This document shows positions 1-11,352 of a DNA stretch of 64,000 nucleotides, in pieces (within the stretch, counting starts at the first letter, position 1; every line of letters begins with the position of its first letter). The notes under the pieces were generated by a model that made no database searches, was not told the origin of the DNA, and was given only the letters and a program-made list of their open reading frames with translations. Origin of the DNA: Macrobrachium rosenbergii (taxonomy: Eukaryota; Arthropoda; Malacostraca; Decapoda; Palaemonidae); NCBI RefSeq assembly GCF_040412425.1, contig NC_089744.1:28491001-28555000 (forward strand), read 5' to 3'. Both the position numbers and the translations under genes were made by a program.

Positions 1-253
1 AAACCATCACTCAAGGACGCTTAATTCATGGTGCGAAGTCATGGGTCCCTTTGGCCAATGCTCGTCTACATTCTGTACGAAGGGAATTTCATCCTTCGCA
101 TAATCGTTGTTGGTCGTTTTAATAACCGCTGGTCTTACTTAGATGGGAACTAATAAAAGGCAATGACAAAGAAGCATATACATATACAGTATACTAATTC
201 ATCTTTAATAAATTTCAATCTTACAATGTTGATATAATTAGCCTCGCTCTTAA

Positions 254-520
254 GTATACCTTAGTTTTACCAGACCACTGAGCTGATTAACAGCTCTCCT
301 AGGGCTGGCCCGAAGGATTAGACTTATTTTACTTGGCTAAGAACCAATTGGTTACTTAGCAACGGGACCTACAGCTTGTGGAATCCGAACCACATTATAG
401 CGAGAAATGAATTTCTAGCACCAGGAATAAATTCCTCTAACTCTTCATCAGCCGGCCGGGGATTCGAACTCCGGCCCAGCGAGTGTCAATCCGCAGCTCT
501 ACCGACTACCCAACGAAGAG
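254..520 (-). mobile_element. tRNA-derived SINE, copy 1, with perfect TSD
   Basis: Read on the minus strand, the element starts with a tRNA-like head at about 450-520. It has an A-box-like GTCGGTAGAGCTGCGG and a B-box GAGTTCGAATCCCC. A ~200-bp body follows and ends in CTAAGGTATAC. The 17-bp sequence attagcctcgctcttaa flanks it perfectly at 237-253 and 521-537, which is a target-site duplication from target-primed insertion. The same body recurs at 11082-11352 and 33168-33440, always in this orientation. tRNA derivation is inferred from the boxes; the SINE superfamily was not identified. Confidence 0.88.
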
Positions 521-630
521 ATTAGCCTCGCTCTTAAAATGATTTTTTGTCATTATGGATATTTCAAGAATGTCATCAAATATTTTACGGAATTATTGTT
601 TGGTATATTTTGCTCATTGTTTTACCACTA

Positions 631-806
631 ATTGGTTGAATTATTTTTATCGAATATAGATAACAATTGTTGAATTATTTTTGTCGAATAGATAATCAGT
701 TGTTAAATTAATATTGCCAAACTATAGATAATAGGCTGTTGGATTATCTTTGTCGAACTATAGACAATCGGTTGTTGAATTATTTTTGTCGAATCATAGA
801 TAATCG
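631..806. repeat. Tandem repeat, ~36 bp x ~5
   Basis: About five diverged units are built on ttgttgaattatttttgtcg followed by aactatagataatcgg. Unit length varies from about 33 to 37 bp. The array abuts the LINE endonuclease remnant downstream. Confidence 0.8.
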
Positions 807-817
807 TCTTTTACAAG

Positions 818-967
818 ACTTTTGAGGCACAAGTGAATCCAGACATCTTAATTCTAGGAGATTTCACGTGTCACTTCGATGAAGCAAATACTTTACAATG
901 GTCTAAGATTGGCAAGATAATCTACTAGCTTGAGCTTAAAGTTTTCTATGATATAACTGGACATTGG
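818..967 (+). pseudogene. LINE endonuclease (EEP domain) remnant
   Basis: The frame starting at 821 reads NPDILILGDF followed by TCHFDEANTLQW, hits a stop (TAG, 926-928), and continues in frame as [12 protein letters not shown]. The ILGDFN-type motif (here DFT) followed by an H-x-D segment and a later GH is the late part of the exonuclease-endonuclease-phosphatase domain that nicks target DNA in CR1/L2/Jockey-type non-LTR retrotransposons. Only about 45 codons are recognisable. No reverse transcriptase follows, because the next 500 bp is an AT/GT microsatellite. This is a dead fragment. Clade is uncertain; the motif is short but characteristic. Confidence 0.6.
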
Positions 968-999
968 GTAATTTATTATCTCTTTTTCTACCTCTATGT

Positions 1000-1510
<511 letters not shown>

Positions 1511-1685
1511 CATATATGAACAGAGACGTTAATCTGATTTATGGATTGTGCGAATATAATTATCTACGTACGACTAACACTGAAGACACTGAGATATTTT
1601 GAGCCCCCGCAAAGACAGATTCCGAAAAGCGCCTGTGCTTTCAAACATTCATCTTGTCAACGTATAGAGACCTGTTTCCACCAGA

Positions 1686-1890
1686 ACTCACTAATTCTAG
1701 TTTATCTCCCTCGACCCCTTATCTATCATCGAGCATGTGGTAATATCTCGCCGGAAGGTTCCCCTTTGCATGTAGCAATGCTCCTTGCATATTGCTAAGG
1801 CTTACAAGACTTCCCCTATGAATATGCGATGCTGCAGATTTCCACAGATGCGATTTACTGTTCGTCCCGTCGGGGCGATCTCAGCTTCCG
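1686..1890 (+). repeat. Dispersed repeat R4, copy 1
   Basis: This segment matches the reverse complement of 10275-10495 over about 190 bp at roughly 85% identity by eye. A shared block is ccttgcatattgctaaggct, followed by acaagacttcccctatgaat. No terminal repeats, tail or coding motif was recognised. Confidence 0.75.
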
Positions 1891-2696
1891 TTGAAATTTC
1901 GTGTCGTTTTCACCCCCTTTTATTTTAAATAATAAACTTACAGTCAGCGAGCACAGAACGCTTTAGAATAAAAAGACGATATATAAGGGATTACTGTCAG
2001 GTTAATCTGCGCCCAGTCTCGGCAGGCAAGGGAGACATAAAGTGTCATCCATCACTCGAAGAATATTGTCTGGCCTTGGTGAAACGGTTTGCACGAATTA
2101 TGGGCCGAACAGGGCGACAAATACTTTACTGAATTCACCGTTCTTATTTTCCCTTCGTCCAGCTCCAGTTATAATCATTTCGATGGCGAATAGCTCTGGA
2201 ATTCGGCTCTGCAGTTTTGTTAATCATTTCCTTTTGAGACAGTACAGGACCGGTATCTTATTAAAACATGTTTTTATGTCAGTATCTAATCATTTTAGTA
2301 TCTTATCTTCTATCTCTGTCAAATGTATATGATGTTCTGAATATGCAGCACCATTTGGCGTTAAATAAAAGTGATATTCGGAGAAAAGACAATAATTTCC
2401 GTGGTGATCTAACGCTCATATACGTCACCGGTTCGTCTTGAAGTAACAAATGGTTTCGGAAAAAATAATGTATTCTTTGGAGCCTTCATGGCTAGGGGAA
2501 GAAAAATTGGTGTCGCTAAGGTTAGTAAATGCTGGTAATTTATTGAAGTTGCTTTGATGTTTAATTTTGTTGAAAACATGTTAAACTCTTCAGACGAGTT
2601 CAAGTCATTTCTCATGGCACTAAGTTAAAGCATCCTTATAATGAAAGTGAGTAATGGCCATTTACTTGACTTTAGGAGAGCTGGTGTATTACTTAT

Positions 2697-2698
<2 letters not shown>
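1891..2698. other. Unassigned non-coding stretch
   Basis: Moderately AT-rich unique-looking sequence. Short open frames at 2042-2332 (+) and 2409-2615 (-) have no recognisable motif. I see no gene, RNA or mobile-element signature. Confidence 0.5.
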
Positions 2699-2769
<71 letters not shown>

Positions 2770-2787
2770 TTTTCTTCTTCTTCTTCA
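2699..2787. repeat. (CT)n microsatellite ending in (TTC)n
   Basis: About 34 CT units run from 2699 to 2766 and pass into TTC triplets to about 2786. Confidence 0.98.
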
Positions 2788-3100
2788 TGAGTAGTGCATT
2801 ACCAACCCATAAATCTCATTTTAGCGTTACAAAGTCCTTGTTTGTTTATAAGAAACTTATAAGGATATTTACATATAAAATAGCGCCCTGAGAAGAAAAT
2901 TACATTTTCAGACATCTAAGGAGCACGTAGTGTAGGAAGAAAGGGATGAAGATATTAGGGTTAATAAAGTAATAAGGACATAGAACACTAATGGCGACAG
3001 TTAAAGGAAAATTTAATAATCGGGAGATGGCTGGAGACGGGGCTAAGTCTGAGGAATTATTCAAAGCAATGTATTACAGGGAGCAGCTACATAAAACTTT

Positions 3101-3102
<2 letters not shown>

Positions 3103-3170
<68 letters not shown>

Positions 3171-3290
3171 CGTGGTCATAAATGAATTACAAGCCATGGG
3201 GGAGAACGCAGGGAAAATACCCCTCCAGGGGAGATTCATACGAGCGTTAGTGTAATTAAGTTATATGCTGGATATCTGATACGGCAGCAT
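3103..3290 (-). repeat. Dispersed repeat R3, copy 1, with (TC)n tract
   Basis: A (TC)n tract at 3103-3168 is followed by aaatgaattac and an A/G-rich body to about 3290. The same arrangement, tract plus body, recurs at 9047-9330. On the minus strand the microsatellite would be a (GA)n 3' tail. Family class unknown. Confidence 0.6.
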
Positions 3291-3650
3291 AGAATACAAA
3301 CACGGCTCAGGAGCGACTGACAAAAAAGGTCCTTTTCACCTAAAGGTGCCCTTCGTTCGTGTCCTTAGCTTCGATGGGTCAAGCGTCCTTGCTGGAGCAT
3401 CAATAAACTCATTCGAAGGCATAACGAAAAGAAAGTTACGCTGATAACGTTGACTAAGGTATCGTAAGTTGTGAATTGAAAATTTGGAAAATTACCCATT
3501 TCAGTATTAGATTTGGAAATATAAATGACTCTGAAAAAGCCTTTTCTTCATATACTTTAAATTTAAGTACAGAATAGATCGATAAAGTTGCCGTATCTAT
3601 CAAAGTGATTCGAATAGGGATGACAATATTTAAGCTTCTAGGACTAAGTA

Positions 3651-4286
3651 TTAGTTGTGCAAGAAGTCATTAACTTGAAAATTAGTTGTGCATAAAATTA
3701 TCTACTTGAAAATTAGTTGTGCATGAAATTATCAATCTCAAAATTAGTTGCGCATCCAATCATCAACGTGAAAATTTGTTGCGCATGAAATTATTCATTT
3801 GAAAATTAGTTGTGCAAGAAATTATTAACTTGAAGAGTAGTTGTGCATGAAATCATCAACTTGAAAATTAATTGCGCATGAAATTATTAATTTGAAAATT
3901 ATTTGTGCATAAAATTATCAACTTGTAAATTAGTTGTGCATGAAATTATTATTTTGAAAAATATTTGTGCATAAAATTACTAACTTGAAAATTAGCTGTG
4001 CATGAACCTATTAAGTTGAAAATACTTGAAAATTAGTTGTGCATGAAATTATAATTTTGAAAATTATTTTGTCCATTAAATTACTAACTTGAATATTATT
4101 GTGCATGAAACTATTATCTTGAAAATACTTGAAAATTATTTGTGCATTAAATACTAACTTGAAATTTATTGTGCATGAAACTACTAACTTAAAAATACTT
4201 GAAAATTAGTTGTGCATGAATTCTGTAACATGAAAATTATTAACTTGAAAATTAGTCGTGCATGCAATTATTAACTTGAAAATTTT
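3651..4286. repeat. 31-bp minisatellite, about 20 units
   Basis: Diverged tandem copies are built from ttagttgtgcatgaaatt followed by attaacttgaaaa. From about 4010 onward the pattern changes: units with an extra gaaaatactt insert appear at about 4017, 4120 and 4190, giving an irregular higher-order structure. No open frame runs through the array. Confidence 0.92.
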
Positions 4287-4654
4287 AAAAACCAATTAAA
4301 AAGCCTCACTTGCATGCATTTCAAAAATTGATTTTCATTATTCGGTATCACGAAGTATTTGCCTTACGCATACAGAAATACATACTCAAGTATCGTTGGA
4401 AATAACAGTCACTGGTCTTCTGTGGACATTTAAAACGTTTTCTATGTTGACAATAATAATTTCAACGGTTTTTTCCTAAGACTCCAAAGGTAGAAGACAT
4501 AGAGCCAAACTTACTCGAAATTAATATCAAATTAATGTCAAATTCTCTGAGCTGCATCAGTCATTTTTTTTACAGCAACCTAAGTTCCCAAAATGAGATG
4601 AAAGAAGTCAGTCAGAATAGCCTTTACTTTTAGGGTTTCAAGTTGCTATACTGA

Positions 4655-5060
4655 ATGAAAACAAGTAAAAAATGCGCCGAAGTTTCTTCGGCGCAATCGA
4701 GTTTTCTATACAGTGTATAATCAAAGCCACAGAAAATAGATCTATCTTTCGGTGGTCTCGGCATAATGCTGTATGAGCCGCGGCCCATGAAACTTTCAGC
4801 CATGGCTCGGTGGTGTTCTGTCCTATAGCGTTGCCAGACCCACGATCATGGCTAACTTTAACCTTAAATAAAAATAAAAACTAGGCTAGAGAGCTGCAAT
4901 TTGGTATGTTTCATGACTGGAGGGTGGATGACATACATACCAATTTGCAGCCCTCTAGCCTCAGTAGTTTTTAAGATCTGAGGGCGGACTGAAAAAGTGC
5001 GGACGGGCAGACAAATAGCCATGTCAACAGTTTCCTTTTACAGAAAGCTAAAAACTGATG
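4655..5060. repeat. Dispersed repeat R5 with two hairpins
   Basis: The segment holds a perfect 10-bp stem with a 3-nt loop (4673-4695, tgcgccgaag / cttcggcgca). It also holds a 26-bp inverted repeat with 2 mismatches, 4884-4909 against 4935-4960, spelling ggctagagagctgcaattt on its left arm. It ends with a short ctgagggcggactgaaaaag block and a tttccttttacagaaagcta end. From memory this resembles a very common decapod repeat, but I cannot confirm that here. No target-site duplication was found. Confidence 0.65.
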
Positions 5061-5907
5061 ATGACGCAGGATAGCAACACTCAACGTCCATGAAGGTAGC
5101 ACAGTCATATCACTCACCAGCCAGTCAACAGTCAACTATACCAGTCACCAAGGCCACAGTAAAATGTTCCAGAACAGTGACTCAGAACATCAAGACTTAA
5201 CTGGATTTCAGTTGTATGCATTTATATAAACTACAAAACATGACTAGACTGAGCCATACACAGTTTGTCTAATCGAAACCCTTCCCTCAATTCTTTAATT
5301 TCTGTTTTTCGCTACTACGAGGGAGCCTTGCTATCTCTCTTCTGCACTTCTTATTTTGGCTATTGCGACACGCATTTTGTGGAGATTGCGATCGTCAGAG
5401 TAAGGTTATTTTCATATCCTCCATTTTCGTTATATACAAACATTCTTAAAAATGTTTAATCCCAGATATTAGCTGAGGAGCAGATCTGCTACCAACTTGA
5501 ACTATATGAGAACCATAAGTTATCTTGCCAGTTGTCCCTTCAAAATTTCGGGTAATATAGCTATTTCAAGTGTAAAAAATCTTTAAATATTTAATACAAA
5601 TATCCATATCGTTGGAAAGACGAAGATCGATTCATACAAAACCGACGGAACCGAATACGCATACGAATTTCTTCTGACAGGTAAAATGATTAAGTGTCTT
5701 TAACTATATCGTAAACAAAACCGGCCTGTCACTTTACTGGCCATTTCGCTATGGAAATGCGAGAAAGGCTCCGGTTTTATTTTTCATTCCCAAGGGATTT
5801 ATGCCTCGTCGAATGGATTTGTGTTAGGGATACCAGCTGGTGGATGACATCTAGCCCGGGCGAGGTCGAAAGTGTTTCGGCGTTTTGCTCTTGTTGTTAC
5901 ACCGACG

Positions 5908-5911
<4 letters not shown>
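5061..5911. other. Unassigned non-coding stretch
   Basis: No repeat structure or coding motif was recognised. The open frames at 5265-5459 and 5751-6152 (+) lack recognisable domains, and the second runs into microsatellite. Confidence 0.45.
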
Positions 5912-5953
<42 letters not shown>

Positions 5954-5964
5954 TCTCTCTCTCT
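5912..5964. repeat. (TC)n microsatellite, interrupted
   Basis: TC units with one TG interruption near 5951. Confidence 0.97.
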
Positions 5965-6008
5965 GCCTTTACAAAAGATGTGTATGCATAAATGCATGCA
6001 TTAACGAA

Positions 6009-6018
6009 ACGCACCCAA

Positions 6019-6092
<74 letters not shown>

Positions 6093-6314
6093 TATATATA
6101 CACACACCAGACGCACCCAAATATATATACAAATAAATACATAAATAAATAAATAAATATTATATATGTATACATATACATATATATACAGTATATATAC
6201 ACACACACCAGACGCACCCAAATATATATACAAATAAATACATAAATAAATAAATAAATAAATATATATATATGTATATATATACATATATACATATATA
6301 TATATACTGTATAT

Positions 6315-6362
<48 letters not shown>
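6009..6362. repeat. ~101-bp tandem repeat with (AT)n, 3 units
   Basis: The anchor acgcacccaaat recurs at 6009, 6111 and 6212. It is followed each time by AT-rich sequence, and in the last two units by (AAAT)n and acagtatatatacacac. The first unit carries a long pure (AT)n tract at about 6021-6087. Another (AT)n closes the array at about 6318-6360. Confidence 0.88.
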
Positions 6363-6364
<2 letters not shown>

Positions 6365-7120
6365 AATATGTACAGTATATGTGTGTGAACCATTGTCTCT
6401 GTGGATTAGAGCTCACACAGACGAGGGAAACTATCTGTTAATACTTGCAAGGCAGGCACTTGAGAAAATGGGCATATAACACACGCACATATGCCAACAT
6501 CCATGCACACGCGTGCCCAATCAATCAAGACGGTAGAAAAATTCCTTCTTCAAACCCCAAAAATTTCTGTACCAATCACACCATTTTCGAGTTAATTTTG
6601 AGTTGTTTACGCTAAGAAGAATTTCAAATCACCAAAGACAAACAGTCAAATAAAAACTCTGGGTTTTTACGCAAGCAGAAGCAAAACAGACTCAAGTGTT
6701 ACTCTGAATGGGGAGAGTCGCAAATAGCAAATGTAATATCCATCTGCCGCCGAATTCCTGGGAAAGTTTGGCCGGACTCATTACCCAAAGGAAATGAAAA
6801 CATTCCGTCCTCATTAATCGACATCGATTCAATCAGAGGCTCCTCCTCCTCATCGTCACCTCAGTAACTCACTCATTTCTCCTTTACGTGGCTTTCGTTC
6901 GGGTTAAACTACAAGGGTCGGTTTTTGTTCTTCGTCTTCTTGGTCTAAGTGATTTGTCAGTTTCCTTCAGATTTTTCTTTTTTTTTTTTGTATTTTCCAT
7001 TTTCGTCTCATTTGTTGTACAGGGCACTGGCATAACCTGGGATCAACTCTCCTAAGCCAAGGCTACTTTCTTAGGTTGTGTCAGTGGCTAATTCTATAAC
7101 GATTATATACATACGCAGGC

Positions 7121-7125
<5 letters not shown>
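6363..7125. other. Unassigned non-coding stretch
   Basis: No long frame, repeat or RNA signature was recognised between the AT tracts. There is a short T-run near 6978-6990. Confidence 0.45.
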
Positions 7126-7206
<81 letters not shown>

Positions 7207-7375
7207 GCATATAGTGAACTGGATACGGTATTAAACGATATCTGTCACTTGATAACTGTACACAAACACACACACACATATACTGTATATACATATATAT
7301 ATATTTATATAACTATGTGCGTGTGATTGCGTATATATATAATATATACTGTATATACATGTATGTATATATATT
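7126..7375. repeat. (AT)n microsatellite and imperfect TA-rich continuation
   Basis: Pure (AT)n at 7126-7204, then imperfect TATA/CACA sequence from 7261 to 7375. Confidence 0.95.
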
Positions 7376-7728
7376 TAACCGCTTCTTCACAAGGAATAGT
7401 TTCTTGACGGAAAAAACGAATAGGTGCTGAAATCTATCACCTACTTTTCAAAACATAAAAAGCACCGAAAAAAAAACATCCAACAGGACCAACAAGTATA
7501 TAGAAATTGCCGAGTAATCTCAGAGATGAGGAAAAATACAGAACGAGAAAAGGCAGAGAAGGACTCTGCTCGGCTCGCTTACTGTAAGTCGTCCTGTCAA
7601 ATTCTGTTGCGAGACACTGCAGCGGAAAAGATTGCATTCGAGATTGCTGCTTACGTCGGCGACTGACTGTCCTCGCGGGCTGCCTGCCACTGCTAACCTT
7701 CTCTCAATATGCAAGCAAAATGGTTTGA

Positions 7729-8039
7729 ATTGAATACAGAGTTTAGGCCAAAGGCCAAGCACTGGGATTTATGAGGTCATTCACCGCTGGAAAGGAAATT
7801 AAGAGTAGGTAAGTCTGAAAGGTATAGCAGGTGGAAACCTGGCAGTTCCACCATGAAATAATTGTTAAGAGAGGGTGGGTAGCAAGACGGAAGAAAGATA
7901 ATATGAATGGAAGTACGGTAAAAGGAATGAAAGGGGTTGCAGCTAGGGGCCGAAGGGATGCTGCAAAGAACCTTGATTAACGCCAACAGCGCGCCCCGTA
8001 AGGTGCACTGACGGCACTATTCCCCTCCGCCTACGGAGA
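7729..8039 (-). mobile_element. R1 retroelement-like repeat, copy 1, with 13-bp TSD
   Basis: The sense strand is minus: a 5' end with cgtaggcgg and gtgcacc, then gcagcatcccttcggcc, and a 3' end with aggtc, cagtgcttggc and a taaact...attc tail. Perfect 13-bp direct repeats caaaatggtttga flank it at 7716-7728 and 8040-8052. The family recurs ten times in the window. The minus-strand frame 7777-7986 (SFYRTSIHIIFLPS) recurs in other copies, so it is repeat-borne and not an independent gene. Confidence 0.88.
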
Positions 8040-8052
8040 CAAAATGGTTTGA

Positions 8053-8701
8053 TGTTGCCAGGAACTTGAGGAAATAATTACGCGGGTAACGGATATCGTT
8101 GATATACTGTACTGACGATTACTAATAAATGATCAGCTGTTCATGATGAATCATTCATTATTCTTTACAGTTTATCTCATTATGACTATCATTATTAGTC
8201 AGTGTATTAGAAGTGTAAAATATCCAAACGTTATTTCACTATTCAGATCTGTCAAGAAGCTTGTTGTCATAAGTTTGGAGGGTGGCATCTTAATTATCAA
8301 ATGAGTTCACCATCCAGAATTAGACTGCGTTTCCTTCCTAGAATATAATATTACCGTACTGAAAGGATAAAGGATAATGACGCCAGGGTGCCATTCTCAG
8401 CAGTTTCATCTATAAATAACCGATGGCTTCTTTTGGGGAACTTAGATCCTTTGGCACTGACTTATGAGTGGAAAAATGGCCCACGTTAAGGTCAGAAAAT
8501 GCGAGGCCTTTTTCCTTTTTCTTTTCTGGCGAGGAAGTTGTTTAGGAGTTATAGTTTTTTTTTTTTATTAGCGAAACAAAACACTTTCAAAAATTCATAA
8601 TAAAGTCAGGGTGCCTTTCAGCCAACGTTGATGAGGAAAGGAGGCGATAGACATTGACTCACGGATGTCTATCTAACTTTAAGATGATAGGCAGCCAAAG
8701 C

Positions 8702-8704
<3 letters not shown>
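8053..8704. other. Unassigned non-coding stretch
   Basis: No recognised motif. Confidence 0.4.

Positions 8705-8764
<60 letters not shown>
8705..8764. repeat. (CT)n microsatellite
   Basis: About 30 pure CT units. Confidence 0.98.
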
Positions 8765-8765
<1 letters not shown>

Positions 8766-9043
8766 ATAGAAATGCAATGCACATAAGAATCTATATACCT
8801 GCATAAATAGAGGGTATATACTATCTGACATATTTCTCTGTGAATTTCTACAAGCCACCAGGATTTTTTGACTTCTGTAAATAAAACTGTGAAGTGAAAC
8901 CACTGATGATAGTTGATATTATCGTCTTTTGCATACTCTTTATTTTTTTAATTATACACGCTAACTTACTGTAACGACAGAAGACTGAGTGACGAAATAG
9001 AAGGAATTGTTTATCTCAATCTTTATTCTCTGTCCGCATGTCT

Positions 9044-9046
<3 letters not shown>

Positions 9047-9105
<59 letters not shown>

Positions 9106-9330
9106 CGTCGTAAATGAATTACTTTGCAGAAGGGAGAACAAGGAAAATAACCCACCAGGGAGATTTATATACGTTTAAGTTTAATGAAGTAATTTGTTGG
9201 TTATATGACGTAATTACGTTGCATATAAACAGAGGGGATATAATAATTATACATTGCAGGCGTTGGGTTTTCTTCCGGGTAGGAACCCGGAAGACACTTA
9301 ATTTCGTGGGAAATGAAAGGCCATAATAGC
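9047..9330 (-). repeat. Dispersed repeat R3, copy 2, with (CT)n and (GTC)n
   Basis: (CT)n at 9047-9099 and (GTC)4 at about 9099-9110 precede aaatgaattactttgcag and a body homologous to 3169-3290. Near the distal end a perfect 10-bp hairpin (tcttccgggt / acccggaaga) lies at about 9270-9293. The homology is imperfect, about 70% by eye. Confidence 0.6.
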
Positions 9331-9429
9331 ACTAATGCAAAAATTGTATTAGTGTTATTAAGGATTTTTTACGTATTGTGACCTCTAGCTGTGAAAGTTG
9401 GTCTGTTAAAGTATTTGTCTAAACTTTCG

Positions 9430-9681
9430 AATAGAACAGAATATAAACTTAGGCCGAAGGCCATGCACTGTCACCTATCAAGTCATTCAGCGCTGAAAGG
9501 GAAATTGAGAGTAAGAAGGCTTGAAAGGTGTGACAGGTGGAAAACCTCGCAGTTGCACTAGGAAACAATTTTTAGAGAGTGGAAACTCAGATGGAAGAAA
9601 AAGAATATGAACAGAGGTACAGTAAAAGAAATGAGAGAAGTTACAGCTATGGGCCGAAGGGGCGCTGCAAAGACCCTTAAG
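9430..9681 (-). mobile_element. R1 repeat, copy 2 (5' truncated)
   Basis: Sense is minus. The aatagaacagaatataaa tail lies at the low-coordinate end, followed by ccgaaggccatgcactg and the usual body. The copy stops at cttaag, about 50 bp short of the R1 5' end, and joins an inverted R1 fragment. Confidence 0.85.
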
Positions 9682-9728
9682 TATGGGTCTTTGCAGCGTC
9701 CCTTCGTCCCGTAGCTGCAACCTTTCTC
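9682..9728 (+). mobile_element. Inverted R1 fragment joined head-to-head
   Basis: The 47 bp gggtctttgcagcgtccc...gtagctgcaac repeat the R1 segment at 9634-9680 in opposite orientation, with about 7 mismatches and essentially no loop. The pair is a near-perfect foldback. Confidence 0.85.
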
Positions 9729-10274
9729 AAAACTTTGGACAAGAAAAAATTTAGCTACCTAGAGAATACTCATAGGATGTCTAGATATAATCTAGACTTT
9801 CAAATAAGAGAATTCCAAACAGAAAGATTTAAGATAAGGCAGGTAATATCCTCAATAAAACTATAGGAATCTAGACCAAGGTTTTGAAATATTACTTTGC
9901 TTGTGGAGCATGGAATCATTTTTAGATCAAAACGATAAAAAATAAGATTCATGCAACATGTTGGAGCTGTAATTTTCTCTGGATAGTATCACTTACGCAG
10001 ATATCTAAATAAACGAAAATGTTGAATAAATCAATAACAAAAATATAATTATCATTTACAAAGAAAGACTTGTGTACGAGTTATCTATTTTTTTTTTAAA
10101 AAACAATATCGATAATCACACAAATTGAATAATGCAGTTCTCCGTCTTGAATTAACCGAATCGGGAATATCACAGTTCACAGTCAAATAAATAAAGGGTA
10201 AGCGATATTACCCGAAGGAAATCCCGTTAGGAACGAGAGAGAAGTCCGCCCATAAAAATAATGCTGTATTTCTT
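9729..10274. other. Unassigned non-coding stretch
   Basis: AT-rich sequence without a recognised element or gene. Confidence 0.4.
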
Positions 10275-10495
10275 GGGAATCCGAGATCTTCCGTCCAGCG
10301 CCATCTGACGGAACATGCAGTAAATCGCATCTCTGGAAATCTGCAACATTGCATATTCATAGGGGAAGTCTTGTAAGCCTTAGCAATATGCAAGGAGTAT
10401 TGCTACGCGCAAAGGGGGAATCCTCCGCCGGGAAATTATTGTGTCTTCGATGATAGATAAGGGATAGAGGGAGATAAACTGGAATTATTGAGTAT
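10275..10495 (-). repeat. Dispersed repeat R4, copy 2
   Basis: Inverted homologue of 1686-1890. The minus-strand open frame 10208-10393 (MHIAKAYKTSPMNMQ) lies largely within the repeat and is probably not a gene. Confidence 0.75.
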
Positions 10496-11064
10496 CGGAT
10501 GGCGCGCAGCTAGCTTTAATGGTATCCCATTCTATGATATGGTTTCAAATCGCTTCGTCGTCGTTTATGGAGAGTGAGTGGCTGTGCATGATTTGAGCAA
10601 CACATACATACAAATGCTTGTTTATATTCATGTCTCATATAACTAAACGTACTGTACGTGGCAAGTTAGTGGGAGTTCGTAAGGCTAGTGGTTCGGATAC
10701 TCGCTTAATTTGGCGAAAGTTCCCAGGTCAGTTTTCCTGAGAGAGATTTCGAATGAAAGATGTCGAATATTTAAGTTTTTTTTTTACTTTTACTTCTGGG
10801 TGGGGAGCCTAATGACTGAATAATGTACTGTACAAGGGCATGACGGGTGACGCATATCGTCCTGAACTTCACAGAATGATGGCTTAATCCCTGGTTATGA
10901 ATTAATGAGCCTCCTCCAGTTTTTTTTTTTTTTTTATCTTGAGTGGCTCACTTCATAGTTGGTTTCGGCAGAGGTTTTCCTGACTTCAACCGCTCCCCAT
11001 TTATCAGGGCTTGAGACCGGCGCTGAGTTGGATTGGCTTGGTCATTCTCTCTCTCTCTCTCTCC
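10496..11064. other. Unassigned non-coding stretch
   Basis: Contains T-runs at about 10776-10786 and 10919-10936 and a short (CT)9 at 11046-11063. A weak tRNA-like segment near 10685-10745 was not convincing. Confidence 0.4.
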
Positions 11065-11081
11065 CCTCCCCACCTATCAAC

Positions 11082-11352
11082 GTATACCTTAGTTTTACCA
11101 GACCAATGAGCTGATTAACAGCTCTCCTACGGCTGGCCCGAATGATTAGACTTATTTTACGTGGCTAAGAACCAATTGGTTACTTAGCAACGGGACCTAC
11201 AGCTTATTGTGGAATCCGAACCACATTATAGCGAGAAATTAATTTCTATCACCAGAAATAAATTCCTCTAACTCTTCATCAGCCGGCCGGGGAATCGAAC
11301 TCCGGCCCAGCGAGTGCCAGTCCGCAGCTCTACCGACTCATCCTACGAAGAG
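11082..11352 (-). mobile_element. tRNA-derived SINE, copy 2
   Basis: Same head and body as the SINE at 254-520. The B-box reads GAGTTCGATTCCCC on the minus strand. An imperfect 16-bp duplication with 3 mismatches around cacctatc flanks it (11065-11080 and 11353-11368), as expected for an older insertion. Confidence 0.88.

Noticed and set aside
3651..4286. CRISPR-like array because of regular ~31-bp repeats
   Set aside because: Units are contiguous and diverged without unique spacers, and the DNA is eukaryotic.
10680..10745. tRNA-like segment (gctagtggttcggatact)
   Set aside because: The B-box-like ggtcagttttcc is far from consensus and no cloverleaf could be drawn.
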